Assembly: GCA_019426215.1 (NCBI GenBank)
Contig: CM033406.1
Span: 1,317,001 to 1,381,000, forward strand
DNA: 64,000 bases
DNA from: Buddleja alternifolia
Taxonomy: Eukaryota > Streptophyta > Magnoliopsida > Lamiales > Scrophulariaceae
Reading direction: 5' to 3'
Of the stretch, positions 49,322-59,624 are shown piece by piece. Position 1 is the stretch's first letter. Every line of letters begins with the position of its first letter. A model generated the notes under the pieces. The model was not told the origin of the DNA. It ran no database searches and worked only from the letters and a program-made list of their open reading frames with translations. The position numbers and the translations under genes were made by a program.

Positions 49322-50416
49322 ATGAATAATAATAAATTTTATTGGTCACAACGTGGATGGAATGTAGGAGCCTATGGGAGTCAAGTGCAAGATTTATGTT
49401 CGTGGTGTAGAGGCGTTCATCATAGCGATTACTATCAACACGGGGGGAGGAATCATCAAGATTTTCCATTAAGTTTTTATGTTAAGAGATCTTCACCCTC
49501 ATACCTGCAACATGATAGTATGATGCAAGAAGAATTTCAGCCGATTGACTTTCAGAATCAAGGGAATTATCAGCAACAACGTGATAGGAGCCCGAGGTTT
49601 GAAGAGTTGATAATTCAATGGATGAAGACGAATGATGAGCGATATCAGAATATCGAAGCATCTATGATTACATTGCAAACACAAATCAATCAACTTTCCA
49701 ACTTATTGGCAAAGAGGTCATTAGCCACTTCACAAAGTAGCATAGAAGAGAATGATAAGGTACTTATTACAGAAGTTGAACAAGTTGTTGATTCGGCACC
49801 ACAGTGTCTGCACCCTATTACTACACCAGCACTACCTTCAGAATCTATGTGTGGTAAAGCAGAGACAACATCACTGGAGCACCTTCAATTCACCACAGAG
49901 ATTCCAAAATCCACTCCATCACATGACCATGAAAGGAAGTTACCAATCTTCAAGAGCTCAACACCACCTACCACCATATCTCTCGAATTCTTACAAAATT
50001 GTATCAATAACCAGAGAGACAGAGTGGAGGAGGTTGAAGTCAAGGTTTACAACTCTAGTGATCCATTCGATGCGTATTTTGAGAACCCAAGTGATACTAC
50101 GGTCGAGAATAAGAAAATCAAAGGATATATAAATCACTTGGATGAACCACCATTTGAGTTGTCAAAACCAAGGCTAGGGGAGTATGGGACAACCACATAT
50201 GAGCTGCAATCATCCATTGAGGATTCATTCTCACTTCCAATTAAACTTTCATCTTTATACTTCAATTATGTATTTTTGAAAGAGACCTTATGCTCACTTC
50301 TAATTCTTTTAGGTTGTGTGATAGAGATTGGAGGGGATAAACCTCTACGCAACTGGAAAAAGCACAAAAAAACTCGTCCATATAAAGTTGGCATTGCTCC
50401 TTATGATCCACCATGA
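49322..50416 (+). CDS. gag-derived-looking protein of the non-autonomous element, 364 codons, function unknown
   Basis: This is the only long intact ORF of an element in the window. It starts MNNNKFYWSQRGWNVGAYG, just 103 bp after the primer-binding site. Residues about 60-130 include FEELIIQWMKTNDERYQNIEASMITLQTQINQLSNLLAKR, a helical heptad pattern like the segment after the zinc knuckle of Athila-type gag. The middle is Ser/Thr/Pro-rich, and the C-terminus is basic (KPLRNWKKHKKTRPYKVG). Cys pairs near residues 27-31 could be a relic of a zinc-binding site, but no full CCHC is present. No protease or polymerase motif is seen. It may help package its RNA with a partner element's proteins. 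A role is inferred only from position. Confidence 0.6.
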   Translation: MNNNKFYWSQRGWNVGAYGSQVQDLCSWCRGVHHSDYYQHGGRNHQDFPLSFYVKRSSPSYLQHDSMMQEEFQPIDFQNQGNYQQQRDRSPRFEELIIQWMKTNDERYQNIEASMITLQTQINQLSNLLAKRSLATSQSSIEENDKVLITEVEQVVDSAPQCLHPITTPALPSESMCGKAETTSLEHLQFTTEIPKSTPSHDHERKLPIFKSSTPPTTISLEFLQNCINNQRDRVEEVEVKVYNSSDPFDAYFENPSDTTVENKKIKGYINHLDEPPFELSKPRLGEYGTTTYELQSSIEDSFSLPIKLSSLYFNYVFLKETLCSLLILLGCVIEIGGDKPLRNWKKHKKTRPYKVGIAPYDPP

Positions 50417-52097
50417 GCAGTGCAAAGGAGTCGAGCTAATGACTTAAAACAAGCGCTTCTTGGGAGGCAACCCATGTTTATCATTTTTTTCCTTTTATTT
50501 TGATTTAGTTAAGTCTTTTGTTCTTTTTATAGTTTGTTTCGTGTCTCAGGTATAGTATTACGTACAAGCGAGAAATTCTAAACGAGCAGCATCACTTACT
50601 TGAGAAAAGAAAGAAAATATCTTTATGGTGTCAGGCATTTTAGCCAAAGCAATTCTGGATTTTATCCATGGCTTAGCAATTAAAAAAAAAAATTCATCTT
50701 TTGACACCAAGTATTTTAGCCACGGCTCGCGGTCATCTTAGCCATGGCTCAGTAAAAAAATCGCAAATTTTTTACAAAAATTTCGCTCCCAGGTATTTTT
50801 AGCCGCGGCTACCAATCACCATAGCCATGGCTAAAAATTTGAAACCATTATGTCCCGGTACCCGCGGCTACCCATGGTTTTAGCCACGGCTAAATGGCAA
50901 TTTTACAAAAAAAAAAAAAAAAATTCTAAAATTTCAAAACCCTTAAAATCCCCAACTCCTATTTTTCTTTATCTCAGCAGCAAAAGGGATCTATCTCTCA
51001 ACTCTCAGTACTCATGTCGTTCGTTGTTCAAGATATGTTACATTTATTCTTGCTTTTTGGTTATGTTTTCCTGAGACTTTTGTTTTGTTTTTAGTTTCTG
51101 TTTTTTTTTCCGCTTTTGAAGACCATGTCATGAATATTAATCTCCTAATTACAAGTATTTGTGTCTGCTTTCTGGTTTCTTTTGTTTATGTGTTTAGGTC
51201 ACATCTATTCTCCAACTTCGCGAGTGATTGTCGTTAGCTCCCATGCACTTTCTGTCTGTCCAACCCCACTCAATGATCAGGGCGGTATTCTTTCCCCTAG
51301 TTATTTTTATTTTCCATCATTGGGCTCATTGAGGACAATGCGCTAATTAAGTTTGGGGGTGGATACATGTTATGCATGATAATTTTTTGATATGCCCAGA
51401 AATTGATGCAATTTATACACATATGTGCAAGTGAAAATGCCTTGAATAATTCTAATAAACTGTCATTTTTCTGATGAAGCTTGATGATTTTGCTGTCTCA
51501 TTTGTTTTTAGCTTCCAATTCTTTTCTCTGTGATCAACATGCTTTTCTGTGTCTTGATATTTTTTTAGTCAAGCTTATGTAAATTTTTGAGGACTCGAGG
51601 CATGAACCTTCTACGTTTGTTTAATTTTGAAGAATGCATTGATATTGCATGACCATGATATGATTTAGGCCATTTTTGATTTGTCTTCAGCCTTATATTA
51701 GCTTGCAGTATATTCATTGTCTCTAGAACCTTTATTTGAGCCTTATTGATAAGAATGGGGTGTGCTAAGCACACCATAGACCACCATTCGCTTTTTGTTC
51801 ATAAACCACATCATCTACCCGTTAGCCTAAAAGAAAAACAAAGATAATCACCCGGTTATGGGAGCTTACAATTCGGTATCTTTTAGCTATGTTTGGGTGT
51901 GTGTTTTATTGTTTTGTGCACATAAGGATAGGGAGGTTGATGTTGGTTTATTTGGAGAATTGATGAAGGTTTTGAGATATACTAGATGAATGAGAAGGAT
52001 GTGAGAAGCACTTGAATAAAGTTGAGCCGGAATAGTCGCAAAAAAAAAAAGATCAAAAAAAAAGAAAAAAAAATCTCTACTAGGCTATATATGTGAT
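50417..52097 (+). other. non-coding internal region of the Athila-like element
   Basis: Holds the conserved gcgcttcttgggaggcaaccc block (50453-50473), the TAGCC/GGCTA palindrome cluster (50717-50892), an A-run, and the block cattgaggacaatgcgctaa (about 51327-51346) followed by taagtttgggggt. The last two are typical of plant Athila-like 3' regions as I recall them. The short ORF near 51161 is not supported. Confidence 0.55.
50717..50892. repeat. cluster of TAGCCRYGGCTA palindromes (internal)
   Basis: Copies at 50717 (tagccacggctc), 50739 (tagccatggctc), 50800 (tagccgcggcta), 50822 (tagccatggcta) and 50881 (tagccacggcta), with a partial cccgcggcta at 50861. Two are perfect 12-bp palindromes. 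The same motif is clustered in both LTRs. Confidence 0.85.
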
Positions 52098-52102
52098 GCT
52101 TC

Positions 52103-55100
52103 TGTGATACCCCTATTTTCAGCCTTGTGGACCCTTTCATATTTATTCGAACGATCAAGAAGAGATTTATACATGGGATAATTAGATTTCGTGATTTATT
52201 TGATTTGATTGTCTTCTTAGACTAAAGTGAATTAGGTGATACATAAGTGGTTTACTCGATCTTGTGGATATTCTTTGGCATTAAAATTTTGGTGGGCTTA
52301 CTTGATTTCGGGCAAAGAAAAGATTCTTCAAAACTTTGAGGATCAAAGTGAAATTATTATAAAGGAAAAGGACCAATATTTGGTGGGCATATATTAAGTA
52401 GATTATATGTTTTATGACTGAATTGGAAGGTGGATATCAAGTCTAGTGGACTGAACTGCACGTTTCATAAACGTTTGGGGTCAAATTGTAAAACAAAAAA
52501 AAAAGTACAAGGACCAAATGGAAAATTTTTGGAAGTTAAAGAAAAGCTAGTTGATGAGGAAAAAAAATTGAGGGAGGACACGTAGCTACCTCATTTCTTT
52601 TTAAAGGGACACCCCACATGTTATAGACACATAAATATATAGATAGCTTATATAGTTATATATATATATATATATATTCATAGTAGATGAGTTTGTATAT
52701 CAAAATGGTGTCAAGCATAGATGCTTACACCTCCTACTTACTTCCAAACGTGGCAAGGATATAGTGAAGACACCTAACCCTTGATACCTTCTTTAACCAA
52801 CACCTCATCACTTATTCCTGAATATAGAGCCTGCCCACCTCTTGACTTCAGCATTAGAGTGAGTCTTTTAGCAAGAAAAACGCAGAAACATGCAAGGCAT
52901 CTTCTTCAACCTTAAAGAAAAAAGAAAAACGCAGTCTGCGCAGTGTTGGGAGTTTGTATATTTGAAGGGTCAAATGACATCCAAATTGCGTTTAATCGGT
53001 CTTCATCTCCTCCTAAGAGGCATAGGAACACCATTATGGGTTTAGTTTCTACCCATAAGTTTGGAGTTGCTCACAAAGTCCATCTAACCGAGACGCGTCT
53101 GCACAGAGTCAAAATCTGCTGCTCGGGAAATTTTGGCTAGCTATGGATTGGAAGTGGGTTAATTCATCTCTCTCAGTATTAGGTATCAAATCCTCACACC
53201 TCTAGTGATATATTAAGCATATTTTATTTGGGTTATTGGTTAGGTTGTTAGGTTCTTGTATACATGGTATGAATAGAGGGAACTAGAATTACAAATTCTG
53301 AATTTGCTTTGGTGGCTGTATTTAAGCGACTAAATGTGTGAATTTCTTTATGAAAAATTTTCTGGAGAGTTATGGTCATGTCTATAAAATATTGGGAAAA
53401 GTTTGGAAGGATTGGAGTTGTTTTGGATTTTATAAAAGTCTTGAAATAAAGCTGCCAGTCTGTTAGCGGAATTGAACGGTGACACTGTTTTGAACCTATT
53501 TTACCAACCTGGATAGATGTTTTCATTCCTAAACTTTTTATGTACAAACACATGTGTGTTGGTAACGTTTTAACAAAATTTGGGAGCTTTTGGACTAACA
53601 GGGGATTTTATAAAAATATTTGAAACTGGACTGGCTGTCCTAGAAAAACGTTTTCGTGCATTCACATTTTGGTGACCAAATCACCAACCTCAATATGTTA
53701 ATTAATTCTGAAAATATTATGGCATATTATGCAATCTGATTCCCCAGTTATTGTGAAGTTTGGGAGAATAATATTTCGTGCATGTTCATGTAGTTCATAG
53801 GACCGCATAGGATTTTTCGAGTAGATTATTAAGACGAGTGTTAGAGAATAGATTTCTAATATAATCATTGGATTAACAGGTGGTGTTAGTAAACCGCTCA
53901 AGGACGACGCTGAATAACTTGGAAGTTAGTGTGAGTTGCCTCTCAAAATTATAGTTATATGTCTTTCAAAACTGGAAGGAATACGTCATATATATATATA
54001 TATATCTATGTACTTTCAACATGCTTTGAACACTTGACATGAAAATGAGTTTCAACACTTTCAAATCAAATTCAGGACTCATTTTACATTCACCAATTCT
54101 TGGCACCAACTATTACCTGCATGAATGTTTTCAAACACGTATCTTGCAAAAGTAATTTTTCAGGCATGTTTTGTGAAAATGAATTCGAGGAAAACATTCT
54201 TTTAAGGAAATTCTGAAAAACTATTTGTTCGATTAAATATTTCATCGTGAACTAAAATGCTTCATTGCATCATTCGTGACATACGTGATTGCTTACTTAT
54301 TTCAGATGCATAATTTATATAAGAATGATTTCGAAATAAACACGGTTTTCTGATTTTGTGAAATTACTCCATCATTGGTCTTGTATCTTGATCATTTGTC
54401 GTGATGGTGTTCTTGTGACGTGTTGCATCTGACGTGGTTGTGTTGGGCCCAAGGTCGGGCGATGGATAGGGCAGGGTTCGGCCGGTCAAGCATGGGCTTG
54501 CGGTCTTAAACAGTTCCCGCTATTCACGTCCAGATCCATGAACCTAGGACGGAGTGCTCTGAGGGTGCATGGGTCATTTATCGTGTGGCATACTCCGGAT
54601 ATGACCAAATCGGGCATCGCGAGCCTGCGTGGGGAGGTATAAGGTGATGGCTTTTAAGCCGCGTGTTCAAGGGTGATAAGGAAGAAGCAGCGGGACCCAA
54701 AGTGCTGTGGGTAAATCATCGGACGCGATGGTATTGCTAACATGGCCCCCTACTGCTTAAGCGTGTCTTGTACGTGTTATATAAACATGTGTTGAACGTG
54801 TTACTTAAACATGTCTTGTACGTGATACTTGCATTGAACTACATGCTTTTTAAAATGCATGTTTTGAAACTTAAATATCATGCCACCAATCGTTCCAACT
54901 TTATCATGAACGTAATTTTTCCAAGCATGTTTTCAATGATATTTGACAAAACCTCATCGTGCATATACTAAGACCTTTGTCTCATACTAGCTATTGCTTA
55001 ATTGTTACTATGATCACAAATTGCTATTCTTATTTAGGATTTCAATGATCCTTTGAAAATCAACAAAAACTATTATTGCTTTTCCCCTCACTAATTTATC

Positions 55101-55444
55101 ATTTGGGTCTAAAAACTATTTTGAGAAACTTGCACACAAGCACTGGCACTCACTAAGCCTTTGCTTACGTATTTTGTTTCATTCCTTCCTTCCAGTTGTA
55201 GGTGAGTTGAGCAATGAGACTAGTTGGAGGATAACAGGAATAGACATAGACGATCCAAGAGGTAAAAACGGGTAGTTTTATTCAAGGATATTAAGTTACT
55301 TCGTGATGCGGATGATAGTTTCAGGAGTAGGACCCTAAGATACATTGATAAAAATTGGGTCCATGTTTGGAATTGGAACTATAGCTACGATAGACTTATG
55401 TATTCAAGTTGGGTCTTTTATGACCCAATCATCGGGGCGTGATA
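52103..55444 (+). mobile_element. solo LTR of 3,342 bp, Tekay/Del-like, TSD GCTTC
   Basis: Starts TGTGATACCCC and ends GGGGCGTGATA, and is flanked by GCTTC at 52098-52102 and 55445-55449. The long LTR, TGTRAYAYCC start and GGGGCGTGA end are like Tekay/Del chromovirus LTRs. The final CA reads TA here, and the start may also have changed, as expected for C-to-T decay. It contains no coding sequence, and the related LTR piece at 41002-42995 supports the family. The small ORFs inside (near 52943, 53248, 53698 and 54768) are not supported. Confidence 0.8.
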
Positions 55445-55449
55445 GCTTC

Positions 55450-56026
55450 GATGATCATTGGTTAGGTATTGTAACTCGTACACAACCCAAGTTCAACAAG
55501 AAATAAGTTTGGGGGTTGTGAATTGGAAAAGAAAAGAAAAAAAAAGGAGAAAGGAATGTGATGAGAATTTTGAGTATGTTTCTTAGTTAGTGAGTGTAGC
55601 TTGAAGATATCGAGTTTTAAGCTCTCTAAACCCTTAGTCACTTTCTTTCATATATTTCCGTACCAAGCCAACACCCGAGCCTTACATTACAAGCCGGAAA
55701 GACCTTCTGATCATAGTTATCGCGTATTGTGCAGTCGAATAAGTTATATTTTCAAAGTTGGTTTGTGTTGATGAGTTTGAGTTGTTTACATAATCTTGCT
55801 TAATGTGGATTCTAGACATATGAGGAGACGTGGGTGTTCATGATTTGGGATAGTGTTGCAGAAATTTTGAGGAATATGAATTTGAAACTTTTTGATGAAT
55901 AAGTGATTCTTCATAAGTCTTGTTCTAAGGTGTTTATCTTGCCTTTGTGTATGAGTTGTAGAATTTTTGAGCTTATGTGTTTGCTTTATTTTCTTTGCTC
56001 GAGGACGATCAAACTTAAGTTTGGGG
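55450..56026 (+). other. 3' internal end of the Athila-like element
   Basis: Non-coding. It contains aataagtttgggggttgtg (55504-55522), a purine-rich run (gaaaagaaaagaaaaaaaaagg) and, directly before the 3' LTR, aagtttgggg as a probable PPT. The last 249 bp recur at 47637-47885. Confidence 0.6.
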
Positions 56027-57336
56027 TGTTGATAAGCTCGTATTTTACACCTTTTTAAGCGCCTATTTTCTTGTATTTTGATGAGTTCTTGAGTGTATTT
56101 ATGCCACATATGCTTTGATTTTGTGATTGGTTGTGTTTTTATAGGTTATTTGAGAATTGGAGCAAAAATGAATGAAAAGATCAAAGAAGTTCTCAAAATA
56201 CTCCTTTAGCCACGGCTATAAAGACCCTTAGCCATGGTAATCATGAAGGAACCTTTGTGCTTTGAAGATATGAAGTTACCAAGGCTAAAATAGGCAAAAA
56301 ACATGAACAACAGATTTTAGCCGTGGCTACCGTCTTTTTAGCCGCGGCTACGGGCCAATTTCAGCATCTATAAATACGCGTTATTAGGTCAAAATTCGGG
56401 ACTTTTGCCCACTTTTGAGGGTTTGACACTGTGAAACACACCAAGAGGGTTGAGAGAAGTCTGGGGAAGAATAAGAACGCGAGGATACTCCATCTTTGTC
56501 TATGAAGAAGGAGAATTCAAGCAAGATCTATCAAGAAACGTTATTAGGGAGTTTTAATTTCATGCTTTTAGATTTGTTTTCATTGAACATGTCTTTCAAG
56601 ATGAATTATCTCTTTTCTTTTACGATTATGACTTAATTTCCCTTTGATTGAGGCCATGTGAAATCCAATTATTATGTTTGATTTATGAGTATTATTTTTT
56701 CGGATTAAATTTGTTTTGGGTTATGTGTTTAATATTTGTTCTTAATGCTTATGATTGCTTAGCTACCAATTGTATGAATTTGTGCTTAGTTTTGAGACCG
56801 AGAGGAGATAAACTAGGGATGCATCTAGGTATTAAACACCACAACGTAAAATTGACTAGAGATAGATTCGATTTCCTTGTGTGTGCTTTCTGTGAAAACG
56901 GGAAATTCCATGAATCTTTGTAATGCGTTTTCATTAATTCGAATTTCATATAGAGATATAGAAATCGTTAATGAAAATAGAATTGCTATACCAAGAGATT
57001 GGATAGTAAGTAATTTAGGGAATTTCGCCTTAACCTAATCAATCTAATAATCCGGTAAGATAGAATCATAGTCAAATTGAATGATTGGTTGAATCATGTG
57101 CCTTAATCACTTTTCTCATTGATTTAAATTCAAAGTTGATTTCTCTCTTTAGTTGGTAATTGTTATTTTGTATTTTAATTCATAATTCACACCTTTATCT
57201 CTTGATTTAACTTAGAATTAGATAACACAGTAATTTCAGTACTTAAATACAATTGTCTCTAGGGTACGATAATCCGGACTTACATCCACTATATTACTTG
57301 CACGACCTAGTACACTTGCTAGGATTTTGTGTGTCA
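56027..57336 (+). repeat. 3' LTR of the Athila-like element
   Basis: 1,310 bp, collinear with 47886-49195 at a constant offset of 8,141. It ends TTGTGTGTCA, after which S2 extra-gene sequence resumes (aattcttcaag). The TATA box is at 56369-56376 and the palindrome cluster at 56207-56350. Confidence 0.85.
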
Positions 57337-58748
57337 AATTCTTCAAGAGTGTTGAGAACAGTCTGAATATTCGCTTCACATTGCGTTGAAAGAGTTTTTA
57401 TCCTAGCGCTAGAAACTTAGAAACTAACGAGGAAAGGATAAACTAATTTGCTTAGCAAATACTTACCCTGAACACTAGAAAGCCTCTCAGATTGAGTAGC
57501 GGCTTGAGGATCTGAGATGATTTCGGGAACAGCGTCAGAGGGAGGAACGCTTACTGACTCTCCAGGCGTTGGATTTGCTGAAGCGCTTGTAGACGCAGTT
57601 GGAGTAGAGAGAGGAGTATGCCTTTGAGCAAGCGGTACTTCTTCTGCTACTTCTTCCTCTTCTTCGGGAACAGAGAAGATAAACACTAGAGGAGGAGAAG
57701 GAGATTTAGGAGAAGGAGAAGGAGTATTTTGTTTCTTCTTGGACTCCGACTTCTACTTCTTCTTGGCAGGCTCTGGCTTTTGCTTTTTGGCTGACTGGGC
57801 TGGTTCAGCAACTTTGAGAACGATTTTTCTTTTTGGTCGCTTAACCACCACTTCTTCTTCAGACGAGGACAATGATGAAGAGGAAGACGCTTGGTCTTCA
57901 TCATTGCTGCGAACAACTCCTTTGTCTTGAAGTCGCTCACGCTTCTCCTTGGGAACCACTGCACCACCTTGCCTTTTTGGTTAGAGCAGCTCGCTAATTA
58001 TCTTCTTGCCATAGAACTTGAGCGCTGGAATCCTCTTTCCAACGGAAGTTGTAAAATCGCAAGCTCTTAAAATTCTACTTAACACAATCCCATAAGGCTT
58101 AGGATTAACTGACTTGGCCATCGTCGCCTTAAAGCGATTAAAAACATAGAGAGACCAATTAATCTTTAATTTGGTCAGAATGGCCACCATCATCTTGTAC
58201 TGAATGTTTGTAACTTTATCGAATGTCCCTTTTTTGCATTCGATCATCTTGGCTCAAATATCCGCGAGAATGACATATTCGCCCTTCATGTCGTTCTTAT
58301 TGAAGTTTGGCTCATATGCAGCTGGGACTTCATCTTTCTTGATCAACTCCCAGACTTTAGTAGCATCACCGAGAGTAACAAATTCTACTTCACCACCATC
58401 ATTGGGTAAGTTCAACTGGGAAGATAACAGTGAAGGAGTGAGAACAAAGGTCTCCCGAGCAAAAGGGAAGACGCAGGAAATAGAGTTTCCATCGTCAGAA
58501 ATTTGAGCATTGTTGAAGAAATAGAGAGATTTTTCTTCAAAGTAGTTAAAAACGGTGGTAATCATATATCTCAAACCAGATTCTTGAACGAGTGAAAGAA
58601 CCGTTCGAAGAGGGAAGTTCTGGTTATCAAACAAGTAGTCCTAGTTAACAAGAAATCCGGCGTTAACCGTGACTGGTTTTTCAGCGCGGGAAGATTTTTC
58701 GGTAGCAGACTTGGATGATTTGGAAGATTTTGAAGCTTTAGGTGCCAT
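57337..58748 (-). pseudogene. S2 extra gene, 5' part (exon 1, intron 1)
   Basis: ATG at 58748 (MAPKASKSSKSSKSATEKSS), then VNAGFLVN, a TAG at 58641-58643 where S1 has Trp, and FDNQNFPLRTVLSLVQESGL. Stops follow near 58254, 57981 and 57753 in an otherwise continuous frame. The 58634-58254 and 58247-57981 parts match S1 residue for residue over long runs. The region ends in poly-Ser and Pro/Ser-rich tracts and a Glu-rich patch (EEEEEVAEEV). The donor at 57467/57466 (CAGG|GTAAGT) matches S1 intron 1, but the acceptor used in S1 (TTTCAG) reads TTTCAA here. About 130 bp of the S1-equivalent exon 2 is absent at the insertion junction. Confidence 0.7.
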
Positions 58749-59203
58749 TGCTGAAAGTTTGAAGCTTTTGAAAGAAAGAGATTTTTGCCTTAAAAGAGAT
58801 GAAGATTTTACAGCAGAGAGAGAGTTTGGAAGTGATAAAGTCTGACTGTAAAAGCTTGAAGAATATATATAGAGGCAAAAATAACTCCTCAGTTGCTTAG
58901 ATGACTGCCACGTGTGATATCATTGAAAAAAAAATGAACAGTTAAAATGTTTGAATCTGAGCCATTTATGCATAAGTACGGATGTCAAAAGGTGCGGTAA
59001 AATAGGTGAACTGTTACAAAATAGAGAGTTTTTGGGATCCGCAGTTACCCATTTATTGAAAGACGTTTGAAAAATTTTGAAATTTTCAGCGTGAAATACA
59101 CACGCCTGATAGTACACTGACACGTACTCAGACTTATGCAGTCACTGAACCGCCTAGGTTTAGATAGGAATCATAACCATCAGTTTGATTTGATAGGCAC
59201 GTG
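58749..59203 (-). promoter_or_regulatory. candidate internal promoter of the S2 extra gene
   Basis: On the - strand TATATATA (58864-58871) lies about 116 bp upstream of ATG 58748, with a perfect G-box CACGTG at 58909-58914 and another at 59198-59203. The leader is pyrimidine-rich. The layout repeats that upstream of S1's gene at 27099. Confidence 0.55.
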
Positions 59204-59624
59204 TGGGTAGTTATCAAATCTAATCTTATCCACACGTTACTTTTAGCGATGAAAACTATGCATGATTTTCAGAGAAATTTACTAAGCGTTAAAGTGGGAA
59301 TCCTTTTAACGCTTAAGTCTTTTTGAGAACAAAATTTAATTTTGTAAAGTTTGAGATAAAGTCAATCGCATGAATTAGTAAATGACATTTTCATTTAGAG
59401 ATTGACTTTGTCATGCATAAAGATAAGCGCTAGTGACCAATGCATAAAAAAAATTTAAAAGTCATTTTTGATCACAATCGCTTTATGTATTGAGACAAGT
59501 ACAATTTTAAAGTTCCCCCTAAAATTGATGACTTGTTTTAGATTTTTGTAAAACGCTTTAGACATAAACTTAAGGTGGATTCCCCTTCAATTGTATGCCT
59601 ATTAAGATATGATGCTTTTATGAT
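59204..59624. other. non-coding spacer between S2 RNase H and the extra gene
   Basis: No supported ORF. Aligns with 27561-27993 of S1. Confidence 0.6.

Larger units (their letters stand above)
47637..57336 (+). mobile_element. non-autonomous, Athila-like LTR retrotransposon (composite)
   Basis: Two near-identical LTRs (47886-49195, 56027-57336) flank an internal region with a tRNA-Asp primer-binding site, one ORF without enzymatic domains (49322-50416), and conserved non-coding blocks of Athila-type elements. No protease, RT or integrase is present, so it must depend on an autonomous relative. The 3.3-kb solo LTR inside (52103-55444) is a later insertion. An extra 249 bp left of the first LTR (47637-47885) duplicates the internal 3' end (55778-56026), so the unit is a truncated tandem. 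No TSD is visible at the outer edges. Confidence 0.75.
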
